Below, one piece after another: positions 40,205-48,884 of a stretch of DNA of 64,000 nt. A program made the translations under genes and the position numbers. Location: NCBI RefSeq assembly GCF_000091325.1, contig NC_014012.1, positions 1,674,001 through 1,738,000 of the forward strand, written 5' to 3'. Source of the DNA: Shewanella violacea DSS12 (GTDB lineage Bacteria; Pseudomonadota; Gammaproteobacteria; Enterobacterales; Shewanellaceae). The first letter of the stretch is position 1, and each line of letters starts with the position of its first letter. The notes beneath the pieces are model-generated. The model was not told the DNA's origin. It made no database searches and was given only the letters and a program-made list of their open reading frames with translations.

Positions 40205-41110
40205 ATGTCTACACATCTAACTCATCTTAAACAGCTTGAAGCTGAATCGATTCAAATTATGCGTGAAGTTGCCGCAGAGTTTGATAATCCTGTAATGCTT
40301 TACTCAGTCGGTAAGGACTCATCGGTATTACTGCACCTGGCGCGTAAAGCGTTTTATCCTGGCAAGATCCCGTTTCCTTTGATGCATGTGGATACGAACT
40401 GGAAGTTTAAGGAGATGATTGAGTTTAGGGATAAGATGGCAAAGAAGCATGGTTTCGAGCTGATTGTCCATAAGAACCCTAGAGGTATCGAGATGGGTGT
40501 AGGTCCGTTTACTCATGGTAGTGCCAAGCATACTGATATTATGAAAACTGAAGGCCTCAAGCAGGCGCTGGACATGCATGGATTCGATGCCGCTTTTGGT
40601 GGTGCTCGCCGTGATGAGGAAAAATCTCGCGCTAAAGAGCGTGTTTATTCCTTCCGTGACAGTAAGCACAGGTGGGATCCTAAGAATCAGCGTCCTGAGT
40701 TATGGAACATTTATAACGGTAAGGTCGACAAGGGCGAGAGTATTCGTGTTTTCCCACTGTCGAATTGGACTGAGCTGGATATTTGGCAGTACATCTACCT
40801 TGAAGGCATCGAAATTCCCTCGCTTTACCTAGCGAAAACACGTCCAGTTGTTGAACGTGACGGTACGTTAATCATGGTCGACGATGAGCGTATGCCTATC
40901 GAGGAAGGCGAAGTGGTTCAAGAGAAGATGGTTAGATTCAGAACCTTAGGTTGTTACCCCCTAACAGGTGCTGTGGAGTCTGAAGCCACTAGCTTACCTG
41001 AGATCATTCAAGAGATGTTGCTGTGTACTACCTCCGAGCGTCAGGGCCGAGTGATAGATAATGACTCCTCCGGCTCCATGGAAAAGAAGAAGATGGAAGG
41101 GTATTTCTAG
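40205..41110 (+). CDS. cysD: Sulfate adenylyltransferase subunit 2
   Basis: Catalytic subunit of ATP sulfurylase, forming adenylylsulfate from ATP and sulfate with the CysN GTPase. Start at ATG 40205 with GGAAG upstream, giving [26 protein letters not shown]; the frame continues 27 bases further upstream without a site. The 301 residues contain the PP-loop [49 protein letters not shown] and [15 protein letters not shown], all standard for CysD. In most relatives cysN follows directly; here a small S23-type gene lies between them. Confidence 0.96.
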   Translation: MSTHLTHLKQLEAESIQIMREVAAEFDNPVMLYSVGKDSSVLLHLARKAFYPGKIPFPLMHVDTNWKFKEMIEFRDKMAKKHGFELIVHKNPRGIEMGVGPFTHGSAKHTDIMKTEGLKQALDMHGFDAAFGGARRDEEKSRAKERVYSFRDSKHRWDPKNQRPELWNIYNGKVDKGESIRVFPLSNWTELDIWQYIYLEGIEIPSLYLAKTRPVVERDGTLIMVDDERMPIEEGEVVQEKMVRFRTLGCYPLTGAVESEATSLPEIIQEMLLCTTSERQGRVIDNDSSGSMEKKKMEGYF

Positions 41111-41117
41111 CCGGAAG

Positions 41118-41180
41118 CTAGATATAAGTTGTAAGACGTAAGTTTTAAGCTGTAAGCACAAGTGTAGAGCTGAAAGTCTG
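41118..41180. repeat. Interspersed TAAGTTTTAAGC-type repeat around the cys genes
   Basis: The gap after cysD carries clustered short motifs such as GTAAGACGTAAGTTTTAAGC and GCTGTAAGC. Related sequence appears inverted in the gap after cysN (about 43180-43215, CTTATCGCTTAAAACTTACA and GCTTATATC), and a looser version after the S23 gene (about 41605-41640). It looks like a low-complexity intergenic repeat family that spreads between genes; function unknown. Confidence 0.5.
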
Positions 41181-41221
41181 AATATTCCAAATATGAGTCT
41201 TAAGTCAAATACAAGGAATGT

Positions 41222-41563
41222 ATGATGAATTTTGAAAATTTAGATGTATGGAAACGCTCTGCGAGACTTTCTGCTGAGATTTATAAAGCAACAGCATCGT
41301 TAAAAGATTTTGGTTTTAGAGACCAATTGACTAGATCAGGACTTTCGGTGCCAAGTAATATTGCCGAAGGTATGAGCAGAGATAGCATTAAAGAACAGAA
41401 ACGTTTTTTAGATATAGCTAGACCTTCGCTGTCTGAAGCTAGGACACAAATTTACATTGGCATCGATATTGGTTATCTCCCCAAGCAACAAGGCCATGAG
41501 TGGCTTGTTGAGACTAGAGAGTTATCGGCGATGATTAATAGTTTAAAAAACAAAATTATTTAA
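41222..41563 (+). CDS. S23-type four-helix-bundle protein
   Basis: Small (113-residue) helical protein of the 23S rRNA intervening-sequence/S23 family, related to the diversity-regulating bAvd helical bundles. Features: MNFENLDVWKRSARLSAEIY, FGFRDQLTRSGLSVPSNIAEGMSRDS, the ARPSLSEARTQIYIGIDIGYL block and a helical C-terminus. AAGGA precedes two adjacent ATG codons (41222, 41225), either of which may start. It is free-standing and not inside an rRNA gene. It splits cysD from cysN in an otherwise standard operon. A frameshifted relative lies at 5913. Function unknown. Confidence 0.9.
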   Translation: MMNFENLDVWKRSARLSAEIYKATASLKDFGFRDQLTRSGLSVPSNIAEGMSRDSIKEQKRFLDIARPSLSEARTQIYIGIDIGYLPKQQGHEWLVETRELSAMINSLKNKII

Positions 41564-41674
41564 GGCAGAGTAATTTATAAGCAGAGTCAGTTCTAGTCAA
41601 CCTCTTTACTTATGGCTTAAAACTGACCACTTATAACTTAATCAGATTTCCTTTGTCTTTGCTATGGAGTATGT

Positions 41675-43093
41675 ATGACCACAAGTTCGAATTTAATTGC
41701 TTCAGACATTGAAGAGTATCTAAAAGTCCACGAAAACAAAGATATGCTGCGAGTGTTAACCTGTGGCAGTGTCGATGATGGCAAGTCTACCTTAATCGGT
41801 CGTTTGCTGTTTGATAGCAAGATGATCTTCGAAGATCAGATGGCTGCGATTGTTAAAGACTCAAAACGCTTCAATACTACCGATGAGTCTTTCGACTTAG
41901 CACTGCTAGTCGATGGATTACAGTCTGAGCGAGAGCAGGGCATTACCATAGATGTGGCCTATCGTTATTTCACTACTGAACAGCGTAAGTTTATCATCGC
42001 CGATACACCGGGTCATGAGCAGTATACGCGTAACATGGCTACGGGGGCCTCCACTTGTGATTTAGCGATTATATTGATCGATGCTCGTCACGGTGTTCAA
42101 GTGCAGACTCGACGTCATAGCTTTATCTGTTCTCAGTTAGGTATCAAGCATGTCATCATCGCCATCAATAAGATGGATGCGGTGGATTACGATCAAGGCG
42201 TTTACCAGAACATTAAGAAAGAATACCGTGAATTTGCTAAAAACCTGTCATTCTCAGATGTTAGGTTTGTGCCTATCTCTGCGCTGAAGGGCGATAACGT
42301 GGTTAACGAAAGCGCGAATATGACCTGGTATCCAGGGTCTACTTTACTCAAGTTGCTTAATACGGTTTCTGTCGAGCAAGATAAGAATGATTCTCTGCGT
42401 TTTCAGGTGCAATATGTTAACCGACCCAACCTAGATTTTAGAGGGTTTTGCGGAACTGTTGCTTCGGGTGAAGTCCGAGTGGGTGATACCATAGTAGCTT
42501 TGCCATCTAATAAAGAGACCCGTATTAAGTCAATCGTGACCTTTGATGGCGAGTTGCATAAAGCGTCCGCCGGTGAAGCGGTTACCTTGACTCTGGAAGA
42601 TGAGATAGATGTGAGCCGCGGTGACATGTTAGTCCGTCCCCACGATAAGCCACATTCACTCAGTAACTTCGAAGCTGACGTGGTTTGGATGACGGAAGCG
42701 CCTCTATGTGTGGACCGTGAATATGCCATTAAAGTTGGTAGTAAATCTGTCTATGGATATGCCGATGCTATTAATTATCGAGTTGATGTTAATACACTAG
42801 AGCAGAAAACTGCACAGCAACTCGAATTAAATGAGATAGGTAATTGTAATTTTGCAGTAACTGCACCTATTCAATTTGATGCCTACGATGTAAATCGGGC
42901 GACGGGGGCTTTTATTATCATAGATCGCCTGACAAATGTGACAGTAGGTGCTGGGATGATCCGTAATCCTATCGAGGCACTTTCATCTAAGCAATCGCCT
43001 AAGCATAGCTATTCAGAGTTTGAATTAGAGATGAATGCCTTGGTCCGTAAGCATTTCCCACATTGGGAAACCAAGGATATTACTAAGGGATAA
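41675..43093 (+). CDS. cysN: Sulfate adenylyltransferase subunit 1 (GTPase)
   Basis: Regulatory GTPase that couples GTP hydrolysis to adenylylsulfate formation by CysD. The 472 residues match E. coli CysN (475). P-loop [17 protein letters not shown], switch [20 protein letters not shown], and NKMD for guanine recognition are all present, followed by EF-Tu-like beta-barrel domains. There is no fused CysC kinase domain; a separate cysC lies downstream. A GGAG site precedes the ATG. It is separated from cysD by the S23-type gene and its repeats. Confidence 0.96.
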   Translation: MTTSSNLIASDIEEYLKVHENKDMLRVLTCGSVDDGKSTLIGRLLFDSKMIFEDQMAAIVKDSKRFNTTDESFDLALLVDGLQSEREQGITIDVAYRYFTTEQRKFIIADTPGHEQYTRNMATGASTCDLAIILIDARHGVQVQTRRHSFICSQLGIKHVIIAINKMDAVDYDQGVYQNIKKEYREFAKNLSFSDVRFVPISALKGDNVVNESANMTWYPGSTLLKLLNTVSVEQDKNDSLRFQVQYVNRPNLDFRGFCGTVASGEVRVGDTIVALPSNKETRIKSIVTFDGELHKASAGEAVTLTLEDEIDVSRGDMLVRPHDKPHSLSNFEADVVWMTEAPLCVDREYAIKVGSKSVYGYADAINYRVDVNTLEQKTAQQLELNEIGNCNFAVTAPIQFDAYDVNRATGAFIIIDRLTNVTVGAGMIRNPIEALSSKQSPKHSYSEFELEMNALVRKHFPHWETKDITKG

Positions 43094-43105
43094 AGATCAG
43101 TGGTA

Positions 43106-43155
43106 AGTGAACAGTTTTAAGTTACAAGTAAAAAAGAGCTTAAATACTGTTCACT
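43106..43155. repeat. Inverted repeat between cysN and transporter gene
   Basis: Ten-base arms AGTGAACAGT (43106-43115) and ACTGTTCACT (43146-43155), extended by TTAAG / CTTAA with one mismatch, loop about 20 bases. It could fold in the mRNA and set relative expression within the operon, or be part of the intergenic repeat family seen around the cys genes. Confidence 0.6.
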
Positions 43156-43235
43156 TTAGATTCACTGCCAGCAACTTATCGCTTAAAACTTACAGCTTAT
43201 ATCTTACCGCTTGTTGTTCATAGTATTAGGAATCT

Positions 43236-44963
43236 ATGTCTCTAGATGCATATTTAACCATAGGAATATTTGTCGCGACTATTGCCGGGCTTATTCGTTA
43301 TCAGAGCCGTCCAGCAGTGGTGTTCGGTGTGGCTCTGTTAGTCTTGGTCGGACTTAATCTAGTTTCTCGAGAGCAGTTACTGTCGAGTATGTCCAATCCG
43401 GGTTTGGTGACTCTGGTCCTATTGATCTTATGCTCCTTCGCCTTAGAGAAAACTCGCTTGCTCAGAGTGATTGCTTCCAAGGTGATAGTGAGCAGTTACA
43501 ATTCAACCTGGATAAGACTGTTCGGAGTTACGGCATTAAGCTCGGCCATGCTTAATAACACGGCCGTGGTCGCGACCTTATTATCGCCAATTCGTAATAA
43601 TCCACATCATGTTGCCAGTAAACTGTTATTGCCTCTTTCCTACGCCGCTATCTTAGGGGGAACACTCACCCTTATTGGCACTTCCACCAACTTGATAGTC
43701 AACAGCCTTTATATCGATGCCACAAGTAAGTCACTCAGTTTCTTTTCGTTTACTGCCGTAGGTATTATGTTGGTAGTAGGCTGCGGCCTGGTTTTAAGAC
43801 TAGCTTCTCGTTGGCTGCCCAATATAGAACATAAAGAGACCTGTTCTAGGGGCTATTTTATCGATGCTAAAGTTATCGCTGGCTCAGAACTCATAGGTCG
43901 TTCGGTTGAAGATAATGGTCTTAGGCATCTTGAATCGCTATTTTTGGTCGAAGTCGTGCGGGACGGACGCTTGATAAGTCCAGTCACACCGACAGAAGTC
44001 TTGCTGCTTAATGACAGGCTCATCTTCAGTGGTGATATCACTAAGATGATGCAGTTGAGTCAATTTTCGGGTTTGGAGATGTTTGCCGAGAAAAATGGCC
44101 TACTGGACTCAAATTTAACAGAAGTGGTGATAAAGCAAGAAAGTGTATTAATAGATAAAACACTGAAAGGCTCAGGCTTTAGGGCATTGTTCGATGCTGC
44201 AGTTGTGGCGATTCGCCGCGACGGGGAAGAGATATCAGGCAAGCTGGGTGAGGTAGTCATTAAGGCGGGAGATTTTTTAATCCTAGCCGTAGGTGAAGAC
44301 TTTAAAAGCCGCAGGAATATTAGTAAAAACTTTATTGTTATTAGTGGTGTTGAGCCAGAGGTTCGCATCAATGGTGCTAAGGCATGGCTTTCCATTGGCG
44401 GCTTTGTATTTACCATAGCACTTGCCGCAACAGGTGTAATAGAGATGCTGCAAGGTATGCTTCTCCTCCTAGGGGTACTTATCTTTAGTAAATGCCTCAA
44501 TGTGAATGAAGTCGTGAGGCGTTTTCCCGTCGATATTTGGTTAATTGTCTCTACGGCCATCTTACTTTCACATGCATTAGTTAATACCGGCGTCGTTGAT
44601 TTAGTGGCTCACTGGGTGAATAGCACAACGGATAAAGATCACCTCTATCTGGCTCTAATATTGGTTTATGTCGCGACTTGGTTGATGACTGAGCTTATTA
44701 CCAATAATGCCGCTGCTGCGTTAATGTTTCCTATCGCCTACAGTATCGCTTTAGGTTTTGGCGTCGACATATTACCTTTTGTTATGACGGTGGCTTTTGC
44801 GGCGAGTGGTAGTTTCATCAGTCCTTATGGTTATCAGACTAACTTGATGGTGTATAACGCAGGAAATTATCGAATAATCGACTTTATAAAAGTAGGATTG
44901 CCGGTGAGTCTGACATACGGCGTCATAGTGCTAATGGCCGTACCTGTATTTTTCCCGTTTTAA
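43236..44963 (+). CDS. SLC13-family permease with two TrkA-C domains, probable sulfate transporter
   Basis: 575-residue inner-membrane transporter of the SLC13/ArsB (ion transporter) superfamily. The N-terminal half has about five TM helices with SAMLNNTAVVATLLSPI and GGTLTLIGTSTNLIVNSL, the conserved paired substrate/Na signatures. Residues about 205-375 form two soluble RCK_C (TrkA-C) domains (for example VIAGSELIGRSV and VIKQESVLIDKTLKGSGF). The C-terminal half has more TM helices with TELITNNAAAALMFPIAYSIA and SGSFISPYGYQTNLMVY. Placed between cysN and cysC, it is inferred to import sulfate in place of CysTWA. An AGGAA site precedes the ATG. Confidence 0.88.
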   Translation: MSLDAYLTIGIFVATIAGLIRYQSRPAVVFGVALLVLVGLNLVSREQLLSSMSNPGLVTLVLLILCSFALEKTRLLRVIASKVIVSSYNSTWIRLFGVTALSSAMLNNTAVVATLLSPIRNNPHHVASKLLLPLSYAAILGGTLTLIGTSTNLIVNSLYIDATSKSLSFFSFTAVGIMLVVGCGLVLRLASRWLPNIEHKETCSRGYFIDAKVIAGSELIGRSVEDNGLRHLESLFLVEVVRDGRLISPVTPTEVLLLNDRLIFSGDITKMMQLSQFSGLEMFAEKNGLLDSNLTEVVIKQESVLIDKTLKGSGFRALFDAAVVAIRRDGEEISGKLGEVVIKAGDFLILAVGEDFKSRRNISKNFIVISGVEPEVRINGAKAWLSIGGFVFTIALAATGVIEMLQGMLLLLGVLIFSKCLNVNEVVRRFPVDIWLIVSTAILLSHALVNTGVVDLVAHWVNSTTDKDHLYLALILVYVATWLMTELITNNAAAALMFPIAYSIALGFGVDILPFVMTVAFAASGSFISPYGYQTNLMVYNAGNYRIIDFIKVGLPVSLTYGVIVLMAVPVFFPF

Positions 44964-45102
44964 TGAAAGCCGTTGCGAGTTAAGGCTAGAGCTAAGAAAG
45001 TCTCGAGTTGCGAGTACAAGATTACATAAACAATAGAAAGTCATTGTTTAAATACGAAATTTATATTTTTAGCTCTTAGCATAAAAGATTCAAGGATTGT
45101 TA

Positions 45103-45744
45103 ATGTCACCTTATAAGACAGTTGAAACTGAAGAAAAATCATCTGACATCGTTTGGCATCAGGCGAGTGTATCTCATATTGAGCGAGTAGAGAGTAATGG
45201 CCACCGCCCAGCTGTGCTGTGGTTTACTGGCCTGAGTGGCTCAGGAAAATCTACCCTGGCCAATGCGGTTGACAAAATGCTCCATGATATAGGCTGTAAA
45301 ACCTACTTGCTCGATGGTGATAATGTTCGCCATGGATTAAACGGTGATCTTGGTTTTTCAGACCAAGACAGGATCGAGAATATTCGCCGCATAGGTGAGG
45401 TGTCTAAGCTATTTGTTGATGCCGGCCAGCTAGTTTCTACCGCCTTTATTTCACCTTTCCAGGCTGATAGAGAGCTGGTTAGAAATCAATTAAAGGCTGG
45501 GGAGTTTGTTGAGATTTTTATCGATACACCGATTTCAATATGTGAGCTAAGAGACCCAAAAGGTTTATATAAGAAAGCCCGCGCGGGGGAGATTAAGAAC
45601 TTCACCGGCATTGATTCCGCCTATGAATTACCTGTGAGTGCAGAGATACACATTAAGACCGCTGAGCAGTCTGTCGAAGCATGTGCGAAGCAAGTGATAG
45701 ACTATCTTAAAAGTTATGGTTATTTAAAAGCAGTTTCGAGCTAA
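45103..45744 (+). CDS. cysC: Adenylylsulfate kinase
   Basis: Phosphorylates adenylylsulfate to PAPS. Start at ATG 45103, with AAGGA 7 bases upstream; a TTG two codons earlier is the alternative. The 213 residues contain the P-loop [50 protein letters not shown], and [13 protein letters not shown] plus [26 protein letters not shown], all diagnostic of CysC. It completes the cysD-cysN-transporter-cysC set. Confidence 0.96.
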   Translation: MSPYKTVETEEKSSDIVWHQASVSHIERVESNGHRPAVLWFTGLSGSGKSTLANAVDKMLHDIGCKTYLLDGDNVRHGLNGDLGFSDQDRIENIRRIGEVSKLFVDAGQLVSTAFISPFQADRELVRNQLKAGEFVEIFIDTPISICELRDPKGLYKKARAGEIKNFTGIDSAYELPVSAEIHIKTAEQSVEACAKQVIDYLKSYGYLKAVSS

Positions 45745-45872
45745 GAAGAGGCTGATAAATATTACTAATCTGCAGTTAAAGTGTGTGACTGGCTTTCGTC
45801 GTGAGAATGTTTAATTCATCTAGGCTAAAGCACGCTCCTACTGAGAAATACAATAGAATCGAAAGGGTGTGA

Positions 45873-46829
45873 ATGAACTACGATATCTTCAATGGTGATG
45901 CAGATGGCATCATCTCTCTATTGCAGCTTAGATTGGCGAACCCTATTGAGAGTGAGTTAGTGACAGGCGTTAAACGTGACATTCAGTTACTGGAGAAAGT
46001 GAATGTGAAGTCTGGAGATAGACTTACTGTACTCGATATATCTATGGAGAAGAATCGATACGCTCTGTTAGATGCTCTCGAGGTCGGTGCAAGTGTGTAT
46101 TACGCCGATCATCATAGATGCGGTGATATACCTCAAGATCAACATTTGCAGGCCCATATAGATTTAGATGCCAATACTTGTACTGCATTGATAATTGATC
46201 AGCTTTTAGAGGGGCAATTCCATCTTTGGGCTATCACGGCAGCTTTCGGTGATAACCTTATTGCTAAAGCTGAACAATTAGCTGAAAAAGCTGGTTTGTC
46301 TAAGGACCAAGCTGAGCAGTTGAATGAGCTGGGCACCTTGATTAATTACAATGGCTACGGCAGTAAAACTCAAGACCTTCATTTTCATCCCGCAAATTTG
46401 TATCTAGCCTTGCTCAAGTATCCTAACCCTTTCGATGTGATAGCCGATTCTGATTCACCTTTCTATCAGCTTAAAAGCGCATATAGACAAGATATGGACA
46501 AGGCATTGGTTATAGAGCCTAGCCATCGAAGTGTTCCTTTATCTGTTTTTGAATTACCCAATAGCGCTTGGGCGAGACGTATTAGTGGTGTGTACGGTAA
46601 TTATCTGGCTAACCAAGCGCCTGATTCTGCCCATGGGGTGTTAACCGATAATAATGATGGTACCTACACAGTATCTTTACGAGCACCATTAAACAATAAG
46701 CTGGGAGCTGGTGACATTTGTAGCCAATTCGATACCGGCGGTGGCAGGGCTGCTGCCGCAGGGATCAATGCATTAGCTAAGACCGAACTGGCTAGGTTTA
46801 TTAAAACGGTAGAAGAGTTTTATACTTAA
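45873..46829 (+). CDS. DHH-family phosphoesterase
   Basis: Cytosolic phosphoesterase of 318 residues. N-terminal DHH domain: MNYDIFNGDADGIISLLQL (metal-binding D-x-D), LDISMEKN, and the signature ADHH near residue 89. The C-terminal DHHA1-like region ends with GAGDICSQFDTGGGRAAAAGIN, where GGG-x-A-A-A-G is the substrate-binding motif. Related enzymes hydrolyse short oligoribonucleotides, cyclic-dinucleotide products or pAp. Being 128 bp after cysC, a role in removing pAp made by sulfate assimilation is possible but only inferred from position. AAAGGGTG precedes the ATG. Confidence 0.85.
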   Translation: MNYDIFNGDADGIISLLQLRLANPIESELVTGVKRDIQLLEKVNVKSGDRLTVLDISMEKNRYALLDALEVGASVYYADHHRCGDIPQDQHLQAHIDLDANTCTALIIDQLLEGQFHLWAITAAFGDNLIAKAEQLAEKAGLSKDQAEQLNELGTLINYNGYGSKTQDLHFHPANLYLALLKYPNPFDVIADSDSPFYQLKSAYRQDMDKALVIEPSHRSVPLSVFELPNSAWARRISGVYGNYLANQAPDSAHGVLTDNNDGTYTVSLRAPLNNKLGAGDICSQFDTGGGRAAAAGINALAKTELARFIKTVEEFYT

Positions 46830-46917
46830 GCTGCCTTTCGGTCTGACTTAACCTGAAAACAGATCAAGTTAAGCTATAGTTTCTATTTGATGTTAACTTT
46901 CAGATGTAAGCTAAGTA

Positions 46918-47265
46918 TGACAAGGTTTTATTTTAGTCGGTAGTCCAGGGTCTAGGCTGTTTATTAAGACTCCTGACGTGAGTAAGTATTTACTCGTTTT
47001 TTATGATAAACCTGTACTCTATTCAATATCTATCCTGATACGAGCCGGAATAACAGATATTTTACTGATCAGTAGAAGGCTATTCTGGTATTTTTTCGTG
47101 TCGTTCGTGTCGTTCGTGTCTTGTTGTAAGTCGCTGCTTAATGGAGATATTGTTGAATATGGCCATTAAGCTCTGCCTTATGGCTTTAGCTAAGCCTAAG
47201 CCTTTATCATAGCTGAAGATTTTCCACGTAGGTGGTGCCTTAGTTTTAGCTGATAACCTTTAGTG
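46918..47265 (+). pseudogene. Decayed fragment of rfbA (glucose-1-phosphate thymidylyltransferase)
   Basis: In one frame the DNA reads GFILVGSPGSRLF..DVSKYLLVFYDKPVLYSISILIRAGITDILLIS. This aligns along its length with the intact RfbA opening ([36 protein letters not shown]). After a disrupted stretch with a 9-base repeat (CGTGTCGTT, near 47097-47122) another frame gives AFIIAEDF, and a third GGALVLADN, the equivalents of AFIIGEAF and LVLGDN. Only the first ~115 codons remain, with several frameshifts and stops. It marks an older polysaccharide locus end here. Confidence 0.82.
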
Positions 47266-47367
47266 ATAGGTTACCCCTGTTATGGACTCAGAGTCAGTGA
47301 CTAACTCCAGTGCTACTTAATCCAGTGCTACTGAATCTAGCACCTATGCATTTGCCTATTACCTGTC

Positions 47368-47393
47368 TTACCCACTTAGATAAAAGTGGGTAA
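47368..47393. terminator. Hairpin between convergent genes, possible terminator
   Basis: Perfect 10-bp stem with a 6-base loop at the junction of the rightward DHH-phosphoesterase unit and the leftward second polysaccharide cluster. Lack of a following T-tract makes intrinsic termination uncertain. Confidence 0.45.
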
Positions 47394-47432
47394 TCACTCT
47401 CTATTGAAGAACCGCCATATAAGGTGTCACGG

Positions 47433-48818
47433 CTAAAGCGTGTGTCTATGGTGTGAAGGAGTAGGTCTATATCCCTCCTGGTTAACCTGGATCTTATTCG
47501 ATATATTCCCTATCCGTTTCTCTATGGTATCAAAGGCGTCACAGGCTTGTTCCGGCCAGAATAATTGAGTCAGTTGCTTGTATTCTCGGCTCTCGTTGGC
47601 AGAGATATAGAAGCTATCATAGGTTCTCAGTTTAATGAGCAAGTCTTCGAATTTCTCGATTGTGTTTGATTGCCCTATGCCAAACAGGGGTAAATTATCT
47701 ACATAGTCATAGCCATGGTTATAGTTATCACTTTTAATATGACCGGCTTGTGTCTCTGTTATTAAGGCTCTCGTTGAGGCTACTATTTCTGAGGCTTGGT
47801 CTTCTCTAATATTAGAGTAGGTGTAAAAAACTGTGGGTGTTTGATAGAGCAGGAAATCGATACACAAAGATGACTTATCTGTGATCAGTAGATCAACCTC
47901 ATGAAAAATATTATAGATATCCTGCCAATGAGAAATATCTATGATATTGGCATAGCTATCAAGCTGTTGAGCCAGATGGGCTTGATTAGGATGAAAGCGG
48001 ATCAAAAACAGCTGATTATTTTCTTGTAGCTGAGTAGAGAGAGACTGCCAGTCGAATATATCAATGGAACTCTTACTTGCTTCTTTGCTTTCCTCAGTAT
48101 TTAGCCCTGTTTCTTTTTCAGCTGTTATCTCGGTGCTAAATGGGGGGGCTATCCAAGTCGGGCGGTAGAGGATCACTTGCTTATATTGGTGGTTAAATAA
48201 TTGCGCAATAGACTGCTTTTTCTCAGGATACCGTCTGTAGTAGTCGGTCCTTGGATTTCCACTTCGATGGATTTGAGAAATGGGCAGTCTAAACGCCGAT
48301 GAGAAGAGTGCATCCATCACTGGGCTGGGACTGAACATGATATCGGGTTTAATGTACGCTTGGTGATACTTTAAGGAATTGAAGAGCTTGGTTTTTAAGC
48401 TTGTTGCATGGTAAGTCACTGCTAGTGGACCTGAGGTGATATCGAATTGTATTTTATTGAGTGGCGAGCCATGCCAGAGGTTAACCTTGACGGCACCTTT
48501 GGCCAAGTATTGGCTAATGTCGCCTATGTAGCAGTTGTATAAGTAGTACTTGGCAGTTAAGCAGTGGAATATTCCTCCTATGCTTCTGCGATGATAGGCT
48601 TCAAAGCCATCAAGTCTGAGTTGCTTAACTAGCTTGTTGTCACCGCTTATCCATATGGCTCGAATAAAATCAGTCTCTTGCCAGTGTAGGTAGAGGTATT
48701 TGGCATTATCGGAAAACCTGCCCTGATAACTTCCCATTACGGCTTTAGTGGATCTTGGACATAGGCCCGAAATGTAATAGATGGCTTTTCTTAATAGTAA
48801 AAATATAACGGACTTCAT
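47433..48818 (-). CDS. CDP-glycerol:glycerophosphotransferase family protein (TagB/TagF-like)
   Basis: Predicted to transfer glycerol-phosphate from CDP-glycerol to a sugar or growing polymer. The 461 residues include the family N-terminal catalytic region NLWHGSPLNKIQFD (catalytic His), GNPRTDYY, the RPTW segment, RFHPN (second conserved His), and TDKSSLCIDFLLYQTPTVFY in the place of the T-D-Y-S-S motif. AGGAG lies 7 bases before the ATG at 48818. The family is best known from Gram-positive teichoic acids but also acts in Gram-negative capsules. No CDP-glycerol synthase (tagD) is in the window. It is last in the minus-strand cluster. Confidence 0.9.
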   Translation of the reverse strand: MKSVIFLLLRKAIYYISGLCPRSTKAVMGSYQGRFSDNAKYLYLHWQETDFIRAIWISGDNKLVKQLRLDGFEAYHRRSIGGIFHCLTAKYYLYNCYIGDISQYLAKGAVKVNLWHGSPLNKIQFDITSGPLAVTYHATSLKTKLFNSLKYHQAYIKPDIMFSPSPVMDALFSSAFRLPISQIHRSGNPRTDYYRRYPEKKQSIAQLFNHQYKQVILYRPTWIAPPFSTEITAEKETGLNTEESKEASKSSIDIFDWQSLSTQLQENNQLFLIRFHPNQAHLAQQLDSYANIIDISHWQDIYNIFHEVDLLITDKSSLCIDFLLYQTPTVFYTYSNIREDQASEIVASTRALITETQAGHIKSDNYNHGYDYVDNLPLFGIGQSNTIEKFEDLLIKLRTYDSFYISANESREYKQLTQLFWPEQACDAFDTIEKRIGNISNKIQVNQEGYRPTPSHHRHTL

Positions 48819-48839
48819 CAGGCTTCTCCTATTCTTGTT

Positions 48840-48874
48840 GAGCTACGAGCTACGAGCTACGAGCTACGAGCTAC
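48840..48874. repeat. (GAGCTAC)5 heptanucleotide tandem repeat
   Basis: Five perfect 7-base units followed by a broken sixth (GAGTTAG), filling most of the 66-bp gap between two minus-strand genes, just upstream of the glycerophosphotransferase ribosome-binding site. Copy number is likely to vary between strains. Confidence 0.92.
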
Positions 48875-48884
48875 GAGTTAGGAT

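Larger units (their letters stand above)
46830..47432. other. Intergenic region holding the rfbA relic and a stem-loop
   Basis: About 600 bases between convergent genes. Apart from the rfbA fragment (46918-47265), a perfect hairpin TTACCCACTT / AAGTGGGTAA with a 6-base loop lies at 47368-47393. It is placed where both flanking transcripts would end, but has no T-run on either side. Confidence 0.6.

Noticed and set aside
46978..47169. 63-codon open frame read as a small protein
   Set aside because: It is one reading frame of the decayed rfbA fragment, not an independent gene.
48840..48874. Short tandem repeats considered as a CRISPR-like array
   Set aside because: Units are 7 bases with no spacers; simple tandem repeats.
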